A DNA stretch of 64,000 nt from Isochrysis galbana (lineage: Eukaryota; Haptophyta; Isochrysidales; Isochrysidaceae): assembly GCA_018136815.1 (NCBI GenBank), contig CM030937.1:2593820-2657819 (forward strand). The letters are read 5' to 3'. The notes beneath the pieces were generated by a model. The model searched no databases. It was not told the DNA's origin and saw only the letters and a program-made list of their open reading frames with translations. Shown here one piece after another: positions 30,301 through 41,900 of the stretch. A program made the translations under genes and the position numbers. Numbering within the stretch: the stretch's first letter is position 1; each line of letters starts with the position of its first letter.

Positions 30301-33300
30301 AGGGACAGGGTACAACGGGCGGCGAGGAGGAGCTCAGGCGCCAGCTAGCCTCGGAGGTGGAGCTGCGTCGCGCTGCGGTGGAGGCATCCCGCGAGCAATC
30401 GTTTGCAATTGACGCATTGAGGCATGAGGCAGCCGCGCTGCGTTCCCAACTAGCCGTGGTGCGCTCCGCAGCTAGGCAAGGTGAGAGTGGTGGCATCGAG
30501 GAAGGTTTGGTCGACGAGCAGGCGTGTCGTGCCACAGTAGGTGCGGCCGCTGGGCCTGCCCTCGACTCGGAAACGTCGACGTCGCTCATGCCGCCAGAGG
30601 ATGCCGAGGCGCTCGCTGGGCTCAGGCGCGACGCGCAAGCATTGCGCAAGGAGTTGGATGCGAGGGCAGCCACCGACGCTTGCACTTGCGCCGCAGTGCG
30701 GGGCAGCAGCGATGCGCCTGCTGCGGCTTGCGCCTCGGAAGTCTTGCGCTATCTCGAAGAGGTCATTGAACATGATACGACGAAGACGCACCTATCTTTA
30801 CTCGGAGCCGGTTGCACGCGTATGGAGTCTGCCGCCAGCGCAACAACGGCATCCGCCCAACACTCAGGATCTTCTGCGAGTGTAGAGCTGAGCCTGCCGC
30901 TGCCAAGGAGCATTCAAGCTAGTGCACTTGCCGATTCCGCCTCATTTGTCGCTCGGGCAGATGAAATCAAGACTTCGGAGCGAGCCGGTAGCGATCAGCT
31001 TCGCTTCGAGGTAGAATCCTTGCGCAACGAGCTAGCGCTCGAGCGCGCGGAGCACGACCGGCTGCGTGCGGAGTCAGAAGCGGTGCGCACGCTCCGTAGC
31101 GAGCTGACGGCAGCGACGGCTCGCGAAGACGAGCTACGCCTGCAGCTCACAGCTGCCCTCGAGCAGCGGCTCGAAATCAGCGCGGTTGCTCACGAGCAGG
31201 CCGCTTCGGTCCACTCAATGCGTGCTGCGTTGCAGGGTTCGCATGTCCAGCTTGCGGCGTGTAGCGCGCTGGAAGAATCCCTGCAACGCCAGCAGGCCGA
31301 GGTAGAGGCGCTGCGCGTTGAGGTTGCGGCACGAGCTGCACGTGAGGACTCGCTCTCGAAGCAACTAGTCGAGGTTCGGCAAGATGCCGAGGCGACGGTG
31401 GAACGCGTTGAGGCGGCTGCTCGGCATGCACGTGCTGCAGCCGAGGCACGCATCGCCGACGCAGATCGCGTGGCGGACGCAGCGCGACAGGAGGCACGCG
31501 AGGCGTCCGCGCGCGCCTTGCGGGAGTCCGCACGCGCTGACGAGGCTGCCACACGCGCCGCTGCGGAGCAGTCTCGTGCTGATGAAGCAGTGGCAGCTCG
31601 CACAGCCGCAGACGAGAGAGCCAAGCGCGCCTTGATTCGGGCCGAGGAGAATACAGCGGCAGCGGTTGAACGTGCCTCAGCTGCGGAGCGTCTCGCCGCA
31701 CAACGCGCGGCAGACGAGGCCTCAGCATGCGCGGCGGTTGCTGATCGAGAACGCGCAGCGTCGGATCGGCAGCTCGCGGAGGCCATGCAAGTTATCAAAG
31801 CGCGCGATCGCGAGCTCGCCAGCGTCCGGCAGGAGCTCGCGACTGCCGAGGCAGAGGCTGCGGCCGCGACACGGCGTGAGAACGCCTCACGGGAGGCTGC
31901 TGAGGCGCGCCACGCAGCTCTTGCGGAGTCGTCCGCCGCTGCCACATCGCAGCTCGATGCGTTGCGCAGACAGCTGTCGGCCTCTGAGAGGGCGCGCGCC
32001 GAGCAACGTGCTGAGGTTGCGGCGGCAGCGGCGGCGGCGGAAGAGCGGCTCCGACGGCAGGCTGCCGAGTTGGAGGACTCCAGACTCCAGCTGGACTACA
32101 AGAAGGAGATTGAGGAGGAACTCCTACGACAGCGGAGCTTGCTGTCTGCCGAGCGTGAGAGGCTTATGAACACACTCTCCGCGTCACAGGTGGAGGTTGA
32201 GGGGCTGCGCACTCAGCTTGAGGCCTCACGTGCCGCTGAGGTGGAGACAAGCAAGGCGCTTGCCCAATCTGAGGGGCTACGCGAGGTGATGTGTTCCGAC
32301 GCCAAGGAGGCGGCAGTTGCAGCCGAAGCGGTGCGCCATGAGCTTGAGCTGTCCGTCTTTGACCTTCGAGGCAAGCTGGAGGAAGTACAAGCCGAGGCTG
32401 CTGAGTTACGGCGGAGAGAAGCCGATTCTCGGCGCGATCTGCTCGAGCTGCAGCAACGCACACGAGGAATCGAGCTGCTCCGTTCGGAGGCGGGTGCCTT
32501 GCGCAAGTCTCTTCGCGGTGGTAGTCGTTGTGCTCAGGCTAGCGAGAATGCGCCGAGCCGGGAGCCAACGCAGGCCACTTCCGGTACGGCCACACCAACG
32601 TGGCCAAATCCTCGCCGCTCGCTCGCTGATGCGGTGAGCGCAGCTGCCTCGCAATCAGAAGGACCACGGATGCCCTTCAACAGCGACAGTCGATCGTTTG
32701 AAGAAGACGAGCTTAGGGCCCAGCTCGCGGAACAGGCAATTCAGATCCGCAAACTTCGGGATGAAGTTGTCGGACTTGCCGGGTCGCGAGTGATCGAAGC
32801 GACACGCGGGGGCGACATGCCGCAATTGCCGGCGGCCATAGCAGCGGACGCTTTGGAGGTGAGCGAGGCATCGGCCCGCGCGGAACTTGCCGAGCAACGC
32901 AGGTTGTGGACGCGTCAGCGCGAACGTCTCGAGGCACAGCTTGAAATCACGCAACGCGACCTCCAGGCGGCACGTGAAGAGCTACGCGATGCAACACTCG
33001 CTGCTTCTCGCAAGCTGCAAGCAGCGCATGCGTCTGCGGTCGGTGCGCAAGCTGAGGCACGTGCAGCTCGCGAAGAGGCGCGAGAGGCAACAGCAGCAGC
33101 TGATGCGCGTGTTGAGGAGGCCCGCCGGTCCGCGCTCGAGGAGGCTCGCGCTGCCCGTATTGTCGCGTCTCACACGGCGCAGCGCGGCACTGCCTTGGCT
33201 CGGACAGAGCGCGCTATGGGCGCCAGTTCAATTGCTGAGCTGGCGACGCTCCGCAAGGAGCTTTCGGAAGCTCTTCTCCGCTCCGAGAAAGAAGCGGGAG

Positions 33301-35171
33301 AGCTCGACGCGGAGCGGCTACGCGCAGACAATCTCGCGACGAAAGTCGCCGACCTCCAACGCGAGGTTCAAGAAGCGATCGCAGCGCGTCTTACAGTCGA
33401 GGACCGCCTCGTCGATCGCTCCGCGAAGGATTCGGAACAAGAAGCCTTGGCGATCGCACGCGTGTCGGCTGCGGAGGCGAAGGAAGCGGAACTGCGTCGG
33501 ATCATTGACGAGCAAGCTGCTGAGCTGGCCGCGAGATCGGATGAGATCGAGGCACTTCGCGCTTCAGCCACCGAGGACAAGACGCGCGTAGAGTCTTCCG
33601 AAGCTACCGCACGCCGCGAACGCGACGAGGCACGCCAACAGGCTTTGCTCGCTGAAGGCGCGGCCGAGGCTGCAACAGCACGTGCTGACAAACTAGCGCG
33701 GCAGCTGCAAGCCAAGGAAGCCAAGTTGGCACTCGCAGAGGAGGAGTCGGCACGCTACTCCTCTGCAGAGAAGAAAGAGGCCGCCCGTCGCGCCGAGTTG
33801 GAGGCCAAATTGGCACGGCGCGGTGAGGAGGTGCTCGCTCTCGAACGGCGCACGCAAGCACTGGCCGACGAAGTTCATGAGATCAGCGGCAAGCTGCGCA
33901 CATCGGAAGACCGCGCGCGTGACTCGGCTTCTAAGAGCCGAATGGCGGCGGAAGAGGCCCAGGCATTGCTCCGCCTCCAATTAGGCGAGGCAGAGGCTAA
34001 GGCTGCTGCGCAGCTGCGCGAGCGCGAGCGCGCGCTTGACGAACTGAAGCGTTCTCTCAAGACTGAGGCGGAGGCAGCGGCTGAGGCACGCGCCAAGGCG
34101 TCAGAGCTCCAATCTCAGCTCGAGGACCATGGGGCCAAATCGGCGAGGCTGCTTGCCGATGCAGCCGCGAAGATGGAAAAGCTTCAAAGCCAACTCGCCG
34201 CCAAAAAATTGCAGCTCGCCAAGGTGGAGGACGCTCTTGCCAAAGCTGAAGGAGCCGTGAGTGCGGCTGAACCTGAGAAGGTTGCGACGGCGGAGAGGCT
34301 GCAGATGCTCGAGGGGATGGTCCAGCAAAGCCTTTGCCACGCCATGGATTCGGCGAATGAGCTTGCCGCGGTAAAGGCCCGGGGGGTAGAACTTGAACGC
34401 GAGGTGGAGCGGCTGCGTGTCGCTGAAGCGGACGCACGGGCCGGCGAGGCAGCGGCTCGGGCCGCGGCGGCACCGGCGGCCGAGAGAGAAAAGCGCGTGG
34501 CTAGTGTGGGCGAGCGAGTGTTGCTCTACGAGCTCCATGAGATAGAAGCGTCGTGGCGAGCAGAGCGGCGCCGACTAGAGGGGGAAGCAGAAAGGCGAGA
34601 GGCGGTGTCGGCGCGTAGCGTCGCCGAAACGGCCGAGGCGCTCGCCCAGCAACGGCTGGCATCAGAGGCGCTTGCCCTTGAGGCCGCAACACTGCGTGAC
34701 AAGGTCGACGCTGCGACGGCCGAGGCGCGGCGTGCAAGTGCGGCCGAGGCAGAAGCTATCGAGGCCAAGATGCCTTTGCAAAAGGAGGTCGCCAGGCTGC
34801 GTTCAGCACTCGACGCGGCTGAACGCGTGGCGGCGGATGCACGGCGCGAGGCGGACAGTCGGGTCGCTACGCTAGGTAAGCAGATTCAAAAGCAGCAAGC
34901 AATGTTGCAAGAGGTACGCGCTGCAGGTGTGCGCGAGGTGAGTGAACGATATGAGGCTGCGCTCTCGTCGCTCTCGACGCAGGTCTCGCGAATGGGTGTC
35001 GAGCGCGGGCAGTTAGCGGGAATGCTCAATCTTTCGCGCATGCAGCTCGACTCTGCCAACACCGCGCTTCGGGGCAAAGATCAGATGCTCAACCAGATGA
35101 GGAAGGCGAACGAAATGCCTTCAGGGCTTGCCGACGATCTGCGCCACCTGGCGGCTTCCTTAGGTAGATAG
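27314..35171 (+). CDS. Leucine-rich-repeat protein with a giant coiled coil, centriolin-like in layout
   Basis: Four exons: 27314-27471, 27555-28437, 28592-28690 and 28956-35171, summing to 7356 bp (2451 residues). Each junction is GT-AG and restores the frame (for example PLR/RLHQ and RLALQ/AHRADEAERY). Residues about 30-190 hold four to six LRRs of the SDS22-like type (LELLNLSYNRLSGV, MKVLYLRSNRVSSL, LHSLDLECNALASL, LTELRLRGNMIPEA), capped by LPALRRLDG. A Ser/Pro-rich linker follows, then about 2000 residues of Ala/Glu/Arg-rich heptad sequence, mostly in one 6.2-kb exon. Few LRRs followed by a very long coiled coil is the plan of centriolin/LRRCC1-type centrosomal and basal-body proteins; this is a layout match only. 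A structural role at basal body, flagellar root or Golgi is the best guess. Confidence 0.8.
28729..28806 (+). repeat. Exact 39-bp tandem duplication inside intron 3
   Basis: Two head-to-tail copies of a unit beginning CACTAACAGGATAGTAGAGG (28729-28767, 28768-28806) lie in the 265-bp intron of the LRR/coiled-coil gene. Confidence 0.95.
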
Positions 35172-35393
35172 TGTAGGTAGTGCGGCGAAGCGGGCTGGCG
35201 GCATGACCGCATTGCGCAGAATACATGCGTGGAAAGAGACTCCTAGTGATGCAAATTTGATGCCCTTTTGCTTTACTTCTAAGACTTTGCCTATATTCAA
35301 GCTTCGAGTTTTAGGTCGCGTTCCGTCGAATATGGAATGATCAAATGTCCACAGTCCGTGTACAGAAAAAAAAACAAATAGACGACTTTCATT

Positions 35394-35452
35394 GGGCGGT
35401 CAAACAGCAAACAGCTATTTGAATTTAAACTTCTAAGGGTGAAAATTGACCA
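35394..35452 (+). repeat. Dispersed structured repeat R1, copy 4 (5' part)
   Basis: It starts GGGCGGTCAAACAG like the other copies and ends at AAAATTGACC; the conserved CACCTGCCGCCACG part is absent. Confidence 0.6.
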
Positions 35453-35523
35453 AGTCGAGATTGAGGATTCATCACGAGATTTTTGGATATGGTGACCGGA
35501 TAGGTGATAGGTGTGACTAAAAA

Positions 35524-35930
35524 CTTCATAATATTCTTACCGCACTCGCGGCGAATGGAACCACTACCTACACGTAGCATACTTTCTACACCCTCAACCC
35601 TCAACCCCCCCCCCCCCCTTCTCCCCCCGCCATCAGGCGGCTCCCCCCGTGCACTACTAGGGGGAGCTTGGGGTGAATGGCTTAGATATGGTCCGGTGTT
35701 CTGTGACCTGCCCCCCCCCCCCCCCCCCTCGATCCGTTCCCCCCTTCCTCCTATGCCTACCGGGCTGGCGGCGGCCTCAGACCCGACTTATCTTGTAAAA
35801 AAAACATCTGAAGATTCTGGGCTACACACCTACCGTCTACAGGACTCGCCACCTCTATTTCCATCGCCCTTATCTTCCCTCCCTCCACCTCCTCCCCTGC
35901 CCCCCTTCTTTCCTTTTTCTTCGGTTTCCG
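35524..35930 (-). mobile_element. 5'-truncated short retroelement, copy H
   Basis: On the minus strand it ends ...CCGCGAGTGCGGTAAGAATATT and then a short T-rich tail. The sequence parallels the 3' part of copy D (58126-58400), including ACTACTAGGGGGA and GATATGGTCCGGTG on the + strand. Its other end reaches the target site of the full-length LINE. Confidence 0.6.
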
Positions 35931-35949
35931 GGTAAGTAAGTTGGCACTG

Positions 35950-35967
35950 TTCAGTGGCAGGAATTCG
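35950..35967 (+). repeat. Target-site duplication of the full-length LINE (left)
   Basis: TTCAGTGGCAGGAATTCG is repeated exactly at 42511-42528. Confidence 0.95.
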
Positions 35968-35969
35968 AA

Positions 35970-35987
35970 CTATCGTTAAAACGATAG
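35970..35987 (+). promoter_or_regulatory. 5'-terminal hairpin of the LINE, 4 nt before its ATG
   Basis: Stem CTATCGTT / AACGATAG with an AA loop. Related elements in the window carry hairpins of different sequence at the same place (2914-2933; 45398-45419; minus strand near 46637, 47739, 58883 and 11882). Confidence 0.8.
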
Positions 35988-35991
35988 GGTC

Positions 35992-38900
35992 ATGGAGCGC
36001 GCGTCGCTCCCCTCCCCCTCCACCGTCACCCCCGCCACACCGGACGACCAGGCAATGCTGGACGCCGCGCAACTGAAGCGCCCGCGAGAGGGCGCCCCAC
36101 TGACCCAGGTACGCACGAGGCTCGCCCCGTGCCGACCCCAGAAAGCCGAGAACCAGCAGGCTCACCATGGCCAGCATGGCCCACACAATCCTCACCACCT
36201 CCCAGCCAGCATTGGCCAGCCACCATACGAACCAAGCCGGCTACAAGCCGCACCCCATAGGGAAAGCCTCACGGCTGGGCCCCTACACCGCCGCGGCACT
36301 GACCTCGTGCACAAGCACGAGGCACAGGCCTGGCCAGACACAACACCAACCCCAAGGGGAGAACAGCCAGTATGGTGCACAACAGGGTGCATCAAGAGTC
36401 GGATCTGTCTGACAGACCCCAAGGAGCACTACAACCAGAGACACCAGAGCCACTCGACACCCCCTCCCGCGCCACGAGCGGCGGGTCGCCAGCCATTGTC
36501 ACGCACACCACAAGAGACCAAGCCGGCCACTGCCCCAAAAGGGGACGACACAACACACACCAAACGAGCTAGGAAACAACACGAACCCGTCGCAGCTGCG
36601 CCGGACCGAACACACCAGGAAGGGAGCACTATGCGCCCCAAGACCTACCACACACACTCTCCTAACCCACCCACCCTCACCGCCTACCTCCAGATGGACG
36701 ACACTGAAGGCATCGAACAAGAGCTAGAGCCACTCGCCTTCAACATTACGGATAAAATCATCATCACCTTCTCGTCCACCGACCGCGACATCAACGTCAA
36801 AGACGAGGCAGCGCTCAGTGCGATCGTGGCCCACCTCAACCGTCTTGAAGGCGTAGATCTCGAACCCGACTTCATTTCAAAGAGCGCCTCGGGCCCCTGG
36901 GAAATTCTCGTCACTGCAGACTGCGCTAATCAATTCCGCGACACGTTCAAGAACACCACGAGTTTCCAAACCATCGGTGTCAACGCACCAATCAACCTTA
37001 AGTACCAAACTCTTAACGAGAAAGCGAAGGACCTCCCGCAAGCATCTTCCAAGGCGCTCGCCACGGCCTTCAAAGACGTCTCCGCGCACCTGGTGGTCCG
37101 CAACTACCAATTCGAGATGAAAAGCCTCATCACGCTCAGCACGCTGGCGAAAGCCGTAGAGAACCAAGGATTCCACTACCTACAGGGCAACCAAGAGCGC
37201 ACCAAGGTCGTCACAAACGAGGGCGTCATTGTCACGCAAGGCAAAAAGGAAGTATACCACCTCTACGTAGCGCCCAAGAACGGATCCTTCACGGCCTTCG
37301 AATTCCCGCGCAAAATTCTCCTCAACATCAAGGGGAAACCATACCCGCTCGACTACGCGATCCGCGATTGCAAAGAACTCGGAGGAGACATCAAAAGCCT
37401 CAGTCTCCACGCGGGACCAAAGGGCTGCAAAGGATACTTCAGAGGGTACGCCCAAGTTTTCAAACCGCCGCTCCGCGTATGCACGTGCGAAGAGGAACGC
37501 GAAGCCCGCCTCATGCGCGTCCAGCTACGCCAGCTGGCACCGCCCAAAAAGACCCTCCACGACACCATCAACCCGGACGCCCTCGGAGCGTGCACGCGAT
37601 TCCCCTTGGGCAAATGCCCGATGAACATCAAAGGAAAGCGTTGCAACCGCTCGCATAACTACGAGAAGGCATGGGTAGACGGCGTCTGCATCGTGCCTTG
37701 CGCATTCCCAAAGGCGGACACGCTGCCGCTAGCCAAGCGCCCCAAGGGGGGCACATGCGTTCTAGGCCCGGAGTGCCTCTACCTACACAAGTGCGCTGCA
37801 GCCCAGCTCTACAAATACTTTCCCAATGCAGCCATCATATATGCGCAGACGTTCGACTCCTCCCTTGGATACCCAGGTGAAGGACCGATCACAGTTGCGT
37901 CCTACAACATCAACGGCACCAGGAATGGAGCACTTTGCTCGGTTCTGTCCCAGGCGCGTAAAGCTAAGGTCGACATAGTCCTCTTGCAAGAGCTCCACGC
38001 GTACACGGACGGTTCTCACAGCAGAACTTGCATGACCGCCAAAGCGATGGGATGGAACATGGTGCACTCACCGGCCAACCAGGCAGACCAGGCGAGCGGG
38101 GTGGGAGTCGCGATACGCGACTCACCCCCGAGAGTGGAGCTTCTCCCGGACACGGCAGAAGTACTAATAGAAGGTAGATGTCTCAAGGTCCAGTGTAGGA
38201 TAGACGGCGTCAACATAGAAATGATATCAATATACCTAAGCGCAAATCCACACCTCAGAACGACCCAAATAGAGACCCTAGCACAAAGCGGGATAGGAGC
38301 CGAACTCAACACTATAATAGGAGGCGACTTCAACTGCGTTGAAGACGCCCAACGAGACACGAGAGCACAACAGAAAGAGGCCACCTACACCAACGTAGGA
38401 GGAGTCCAACTCCGGGACACCATGCAAAAACTAGGCTTCGTTGACGCGCACACCCTCACGAACGGCCACAGAAGCGGAGGCTTCACTAGGCTATCCAACA
38501 CCATACATACCAGAATAGACCGCATATACACTCCCTCACACAGATCGACGATAGCCTGGCAGACGATAGGCCCGCACCCTTCCCTATTCACGGGGAAAGG
38601 CTCATCCGACCACCTCCCTCTACTTGGGACGTTTGATTTGGCGGGACACAACCCTGACCGCAGATATGACATAAGGATAAACCTAGACCTACTCGACGAC
38701 AAACGTATTAGAGCCACGATAGCCCACCTCTGGAAATCTAACATAGGCGCGGACACGCCGGACGACACCCTAGGAGAAGCCTGGTACAATGCCAAAAAAG
38801 CGGTCGCTTCATACCTCCTATGGCTCACCAAAAACACGGAAGACCCCTCACCAACCACACCCCTCATCACACAACTCGCCCTCATCGGAATCGAGCTAGG

Positions 38901-41900
38901 CAACGAATCACCTAACCCGCACAAACTCGACAAAATGCGAGAGCTAAATGAGGCAATCGCACATGCCAGGTCAACGCGAACTCCAACGCGAAAGGCATCT
39001 TTTGATGCGCTAAAACACGAAGAACGCATGACAAAAGAATTCTTCCGCCGGTTTCAATCCAAAACAACGAACCAAGCCATACCGGAGCTATTCATGACAG
39101 ACAACTGGGAAACTCCCGGCGAAGCCGACAGGCCCACGACCACAAACGACGACGAGATCCGAAACCAACTCAGAAAATACTACAAATGGCTCTACCAGGA
39201 AAGAGTCAATGTCCGCGACCCCGACCTGGAAGAGGCGCTCAAGGGGCACACCCTCACCCCTAGCGATTCACTACAACTCGAGGGAGCTATCAAGATGGAG
39301 GAGCTAACTACGGCGATACGCAGCATCGGAGCAGGAAAGAGTGCTGGCCCCGACGCTCTGCCAGCTGAATTCTACGCTAACTTCGAGTCACTCGTCAAGC
39401 ACGACTTTCTAAGACTCCTCAACACAGCTCTCGCCACTGGCGAACTTCACTACACCATGAGAGAGGGCGATATAATACTACTATTCAAGAAAGGGGACGC
39501 GCGAGACCCCCGGAACTACAGGCCCATCACACTACTCCAAAGTGACTACAAAATACTCGCTAAAATACTCACCAATAGACTCAAAATAGTAATTGGCAAC
39601 ATTATCTCTAAAGACCAACTAGGCTTCGTGCCCAAACGTCTAATAGGCGAAGCCACACACCTTCTACAACTCACCAAGGCATACTTGGACGAATCGGGAG
39701 ACCCGGGCATCCTCCTAGCCCTCGACTGGGAGAAAGCATTCGATAGGGTGAGCTGGGCCTTTTACCACATCGCCCTAGACCTCCTCAAATTCGGAGAAGA
39801 CTTCAAAAGATACGCGAGGACGCTGACCAACCCCAGCGCGCGACCGATACGATACATCAAGACCAATGGAGGCAGAAGCTTCCCCTTCGCCATAGGTAGC
39901 GGCGTCCCACAAGGATGCCCGCTGTCCCCGCTCGCCTTCCTCCTCACGGCGGAGGCCCTCACCCGGGTGATCAACAATGATGACAACATCAACGGGATCA
40001 TAATCAACGGAGCCGAAATTAAAATAAGCCAATTCGCAGACGACACGCAACTGCTAACAACTGACTATCACAGCTTGCGACGGGCCCTGAAATGGGTCGA
40101 CAGATACGCGAAGGCCTCATGCGGGAAACCAAATGAAGCCAAATTCGAAGGGCTACGAATGGGCTCCCTGCGCCGAAAATCCCCCCCAGGCGACTTTAAA
40201 CAATTCAACTGGCTCAAATCCACCGACTACGCAACCATATTAGGAGAGCCACTAGGAGACCACAATGCGATCAAACGATTCTGGAGGAGACTCGCAGAGA
40301 GGATAGCCAAGAGAACAACGGCGTACGCCCCCATCACCAAATCGCTCTCCATCCTCGGAAAAACTAAGGTGGCAAACTTCCTCATATACTCGATACCCCG
40401 CTACTGGCTCCAAACACTGGACCCACCCCAATGGTTCCATCGTCACCTTAAAGAACAGACTGACATAATCCTATGGACAAACCATAGGACAGGACGCAAA
40501 CTCCAATGGATTAAGCACCCAGAAGCCCCATTGGAAGGAGACACCCCGAACGGACCCAACCTAGGTCTAGGGCTCCTAGACTGGCCCAACCATGTCAAAG
40601 CGCTACGTGCGAAATGGATCCTCAACTATCTGGACGCTCGACAATCTAACTGGAAACAAATCCTCGACGCGTGGTTCTGCCGAACTAAGCTGGGCAGAGC
40701 GGCAGTAATCTCAACGATACCAACACACCGGCTAACCGACGGTATATTCGGAAAAAGTAGACTCCCTACCTTCTGGAAAAAAGCACTAGAAACCTTCCGT
40801 ACACTCCCAGTCGTCCGACTCAGCCTAAGCGAAGCGGGAGCGCTATCGCAGCCCATATGGTACAACCCCAACATAAGAGGACCCAGCATAGCTCCCCTTT
40901 GGGTAGAGTTATGGAGCTCGCTAGAATGTAATGTGGTTCATAACACATACGTAGACGGTGACACGACCGCTTTTACAAAAGAGGAATGCGAACAATGCTT
41001 CCCCAATAACGACACCTACGCCAGTTTCAAGGGCGAATACATACATAAGCAATCATTTCTAGATTCGTGGCAACTAATAATCGACCATGCCGATGTGCTC
41101 AGGAGCGCAACCTTTCAACCAACACCGAAAACGAGCCAAACATCAGACGATCCCAACGCGACGGAAACAGAACCAACACCGCCACCAGAAATCTACATAA
41201 ACAAAGATGGAGAATACTTTCTCCGGCGCCACGACGAATGGTACGAAGTGGAACTGTCGTACCTAGGCACCCCGATAATCGGTAACAGACTCCCCCTCCC
41301 ACCCACTGACTTGGACAAACACCCCCCTGCCAAGTGGGGAGAAGGCTATAAAGGCACCAGAATACAAGCATACCCGCTACCGGAAGAATACTCTATTGAC
41401 GGGTCCACCCCGCTAGACAAGACCGAAGTAAGCCACATAACATCCGCCTTACGAAGCAAAACCACCAAATACAGAGGCCAGAAAGGGCCATCGAGATGGC
41501 AAGAAAGACTCCCGGTTAGCCACGACACATGGAAACACCTAGCCCGCATATACACCTCGCAGCTTATCACATCAAGAGACTCATACATGCACTTCCAACA
41601 CATAGCCCATCGCCGTATAGGGACCTACAACCGCTTCCCAAACAGAGACTCAACCTGCCGCCTCTGCAGCTTAGCCAAAGAAACCTCCACCCACCTAGGA
41701 CACTGCACAGCACTGGACAACATATTTGAAACGCTCGACGCACTCACAGACTCCACCCCAACACGACTCGTCACGACTCCCGCCGACAAGGCCACCGACA
41801 GACTCTTCATAATACCCGACAATCCCACCTCGCGCTCTAGAGAGATTCTATACCTACTAGCGTGGCGTTACATACTCACAGACTTCTACCGTATCCACTA

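Noticed and set aside
29492-34768. Long antisense frames opposite the coiled-coil exon
   Set aside because: Ala/Arg/Ser-rich shadows caused by high GC at third positions; the plus-strand heptad pattern and splicing decide the strand.
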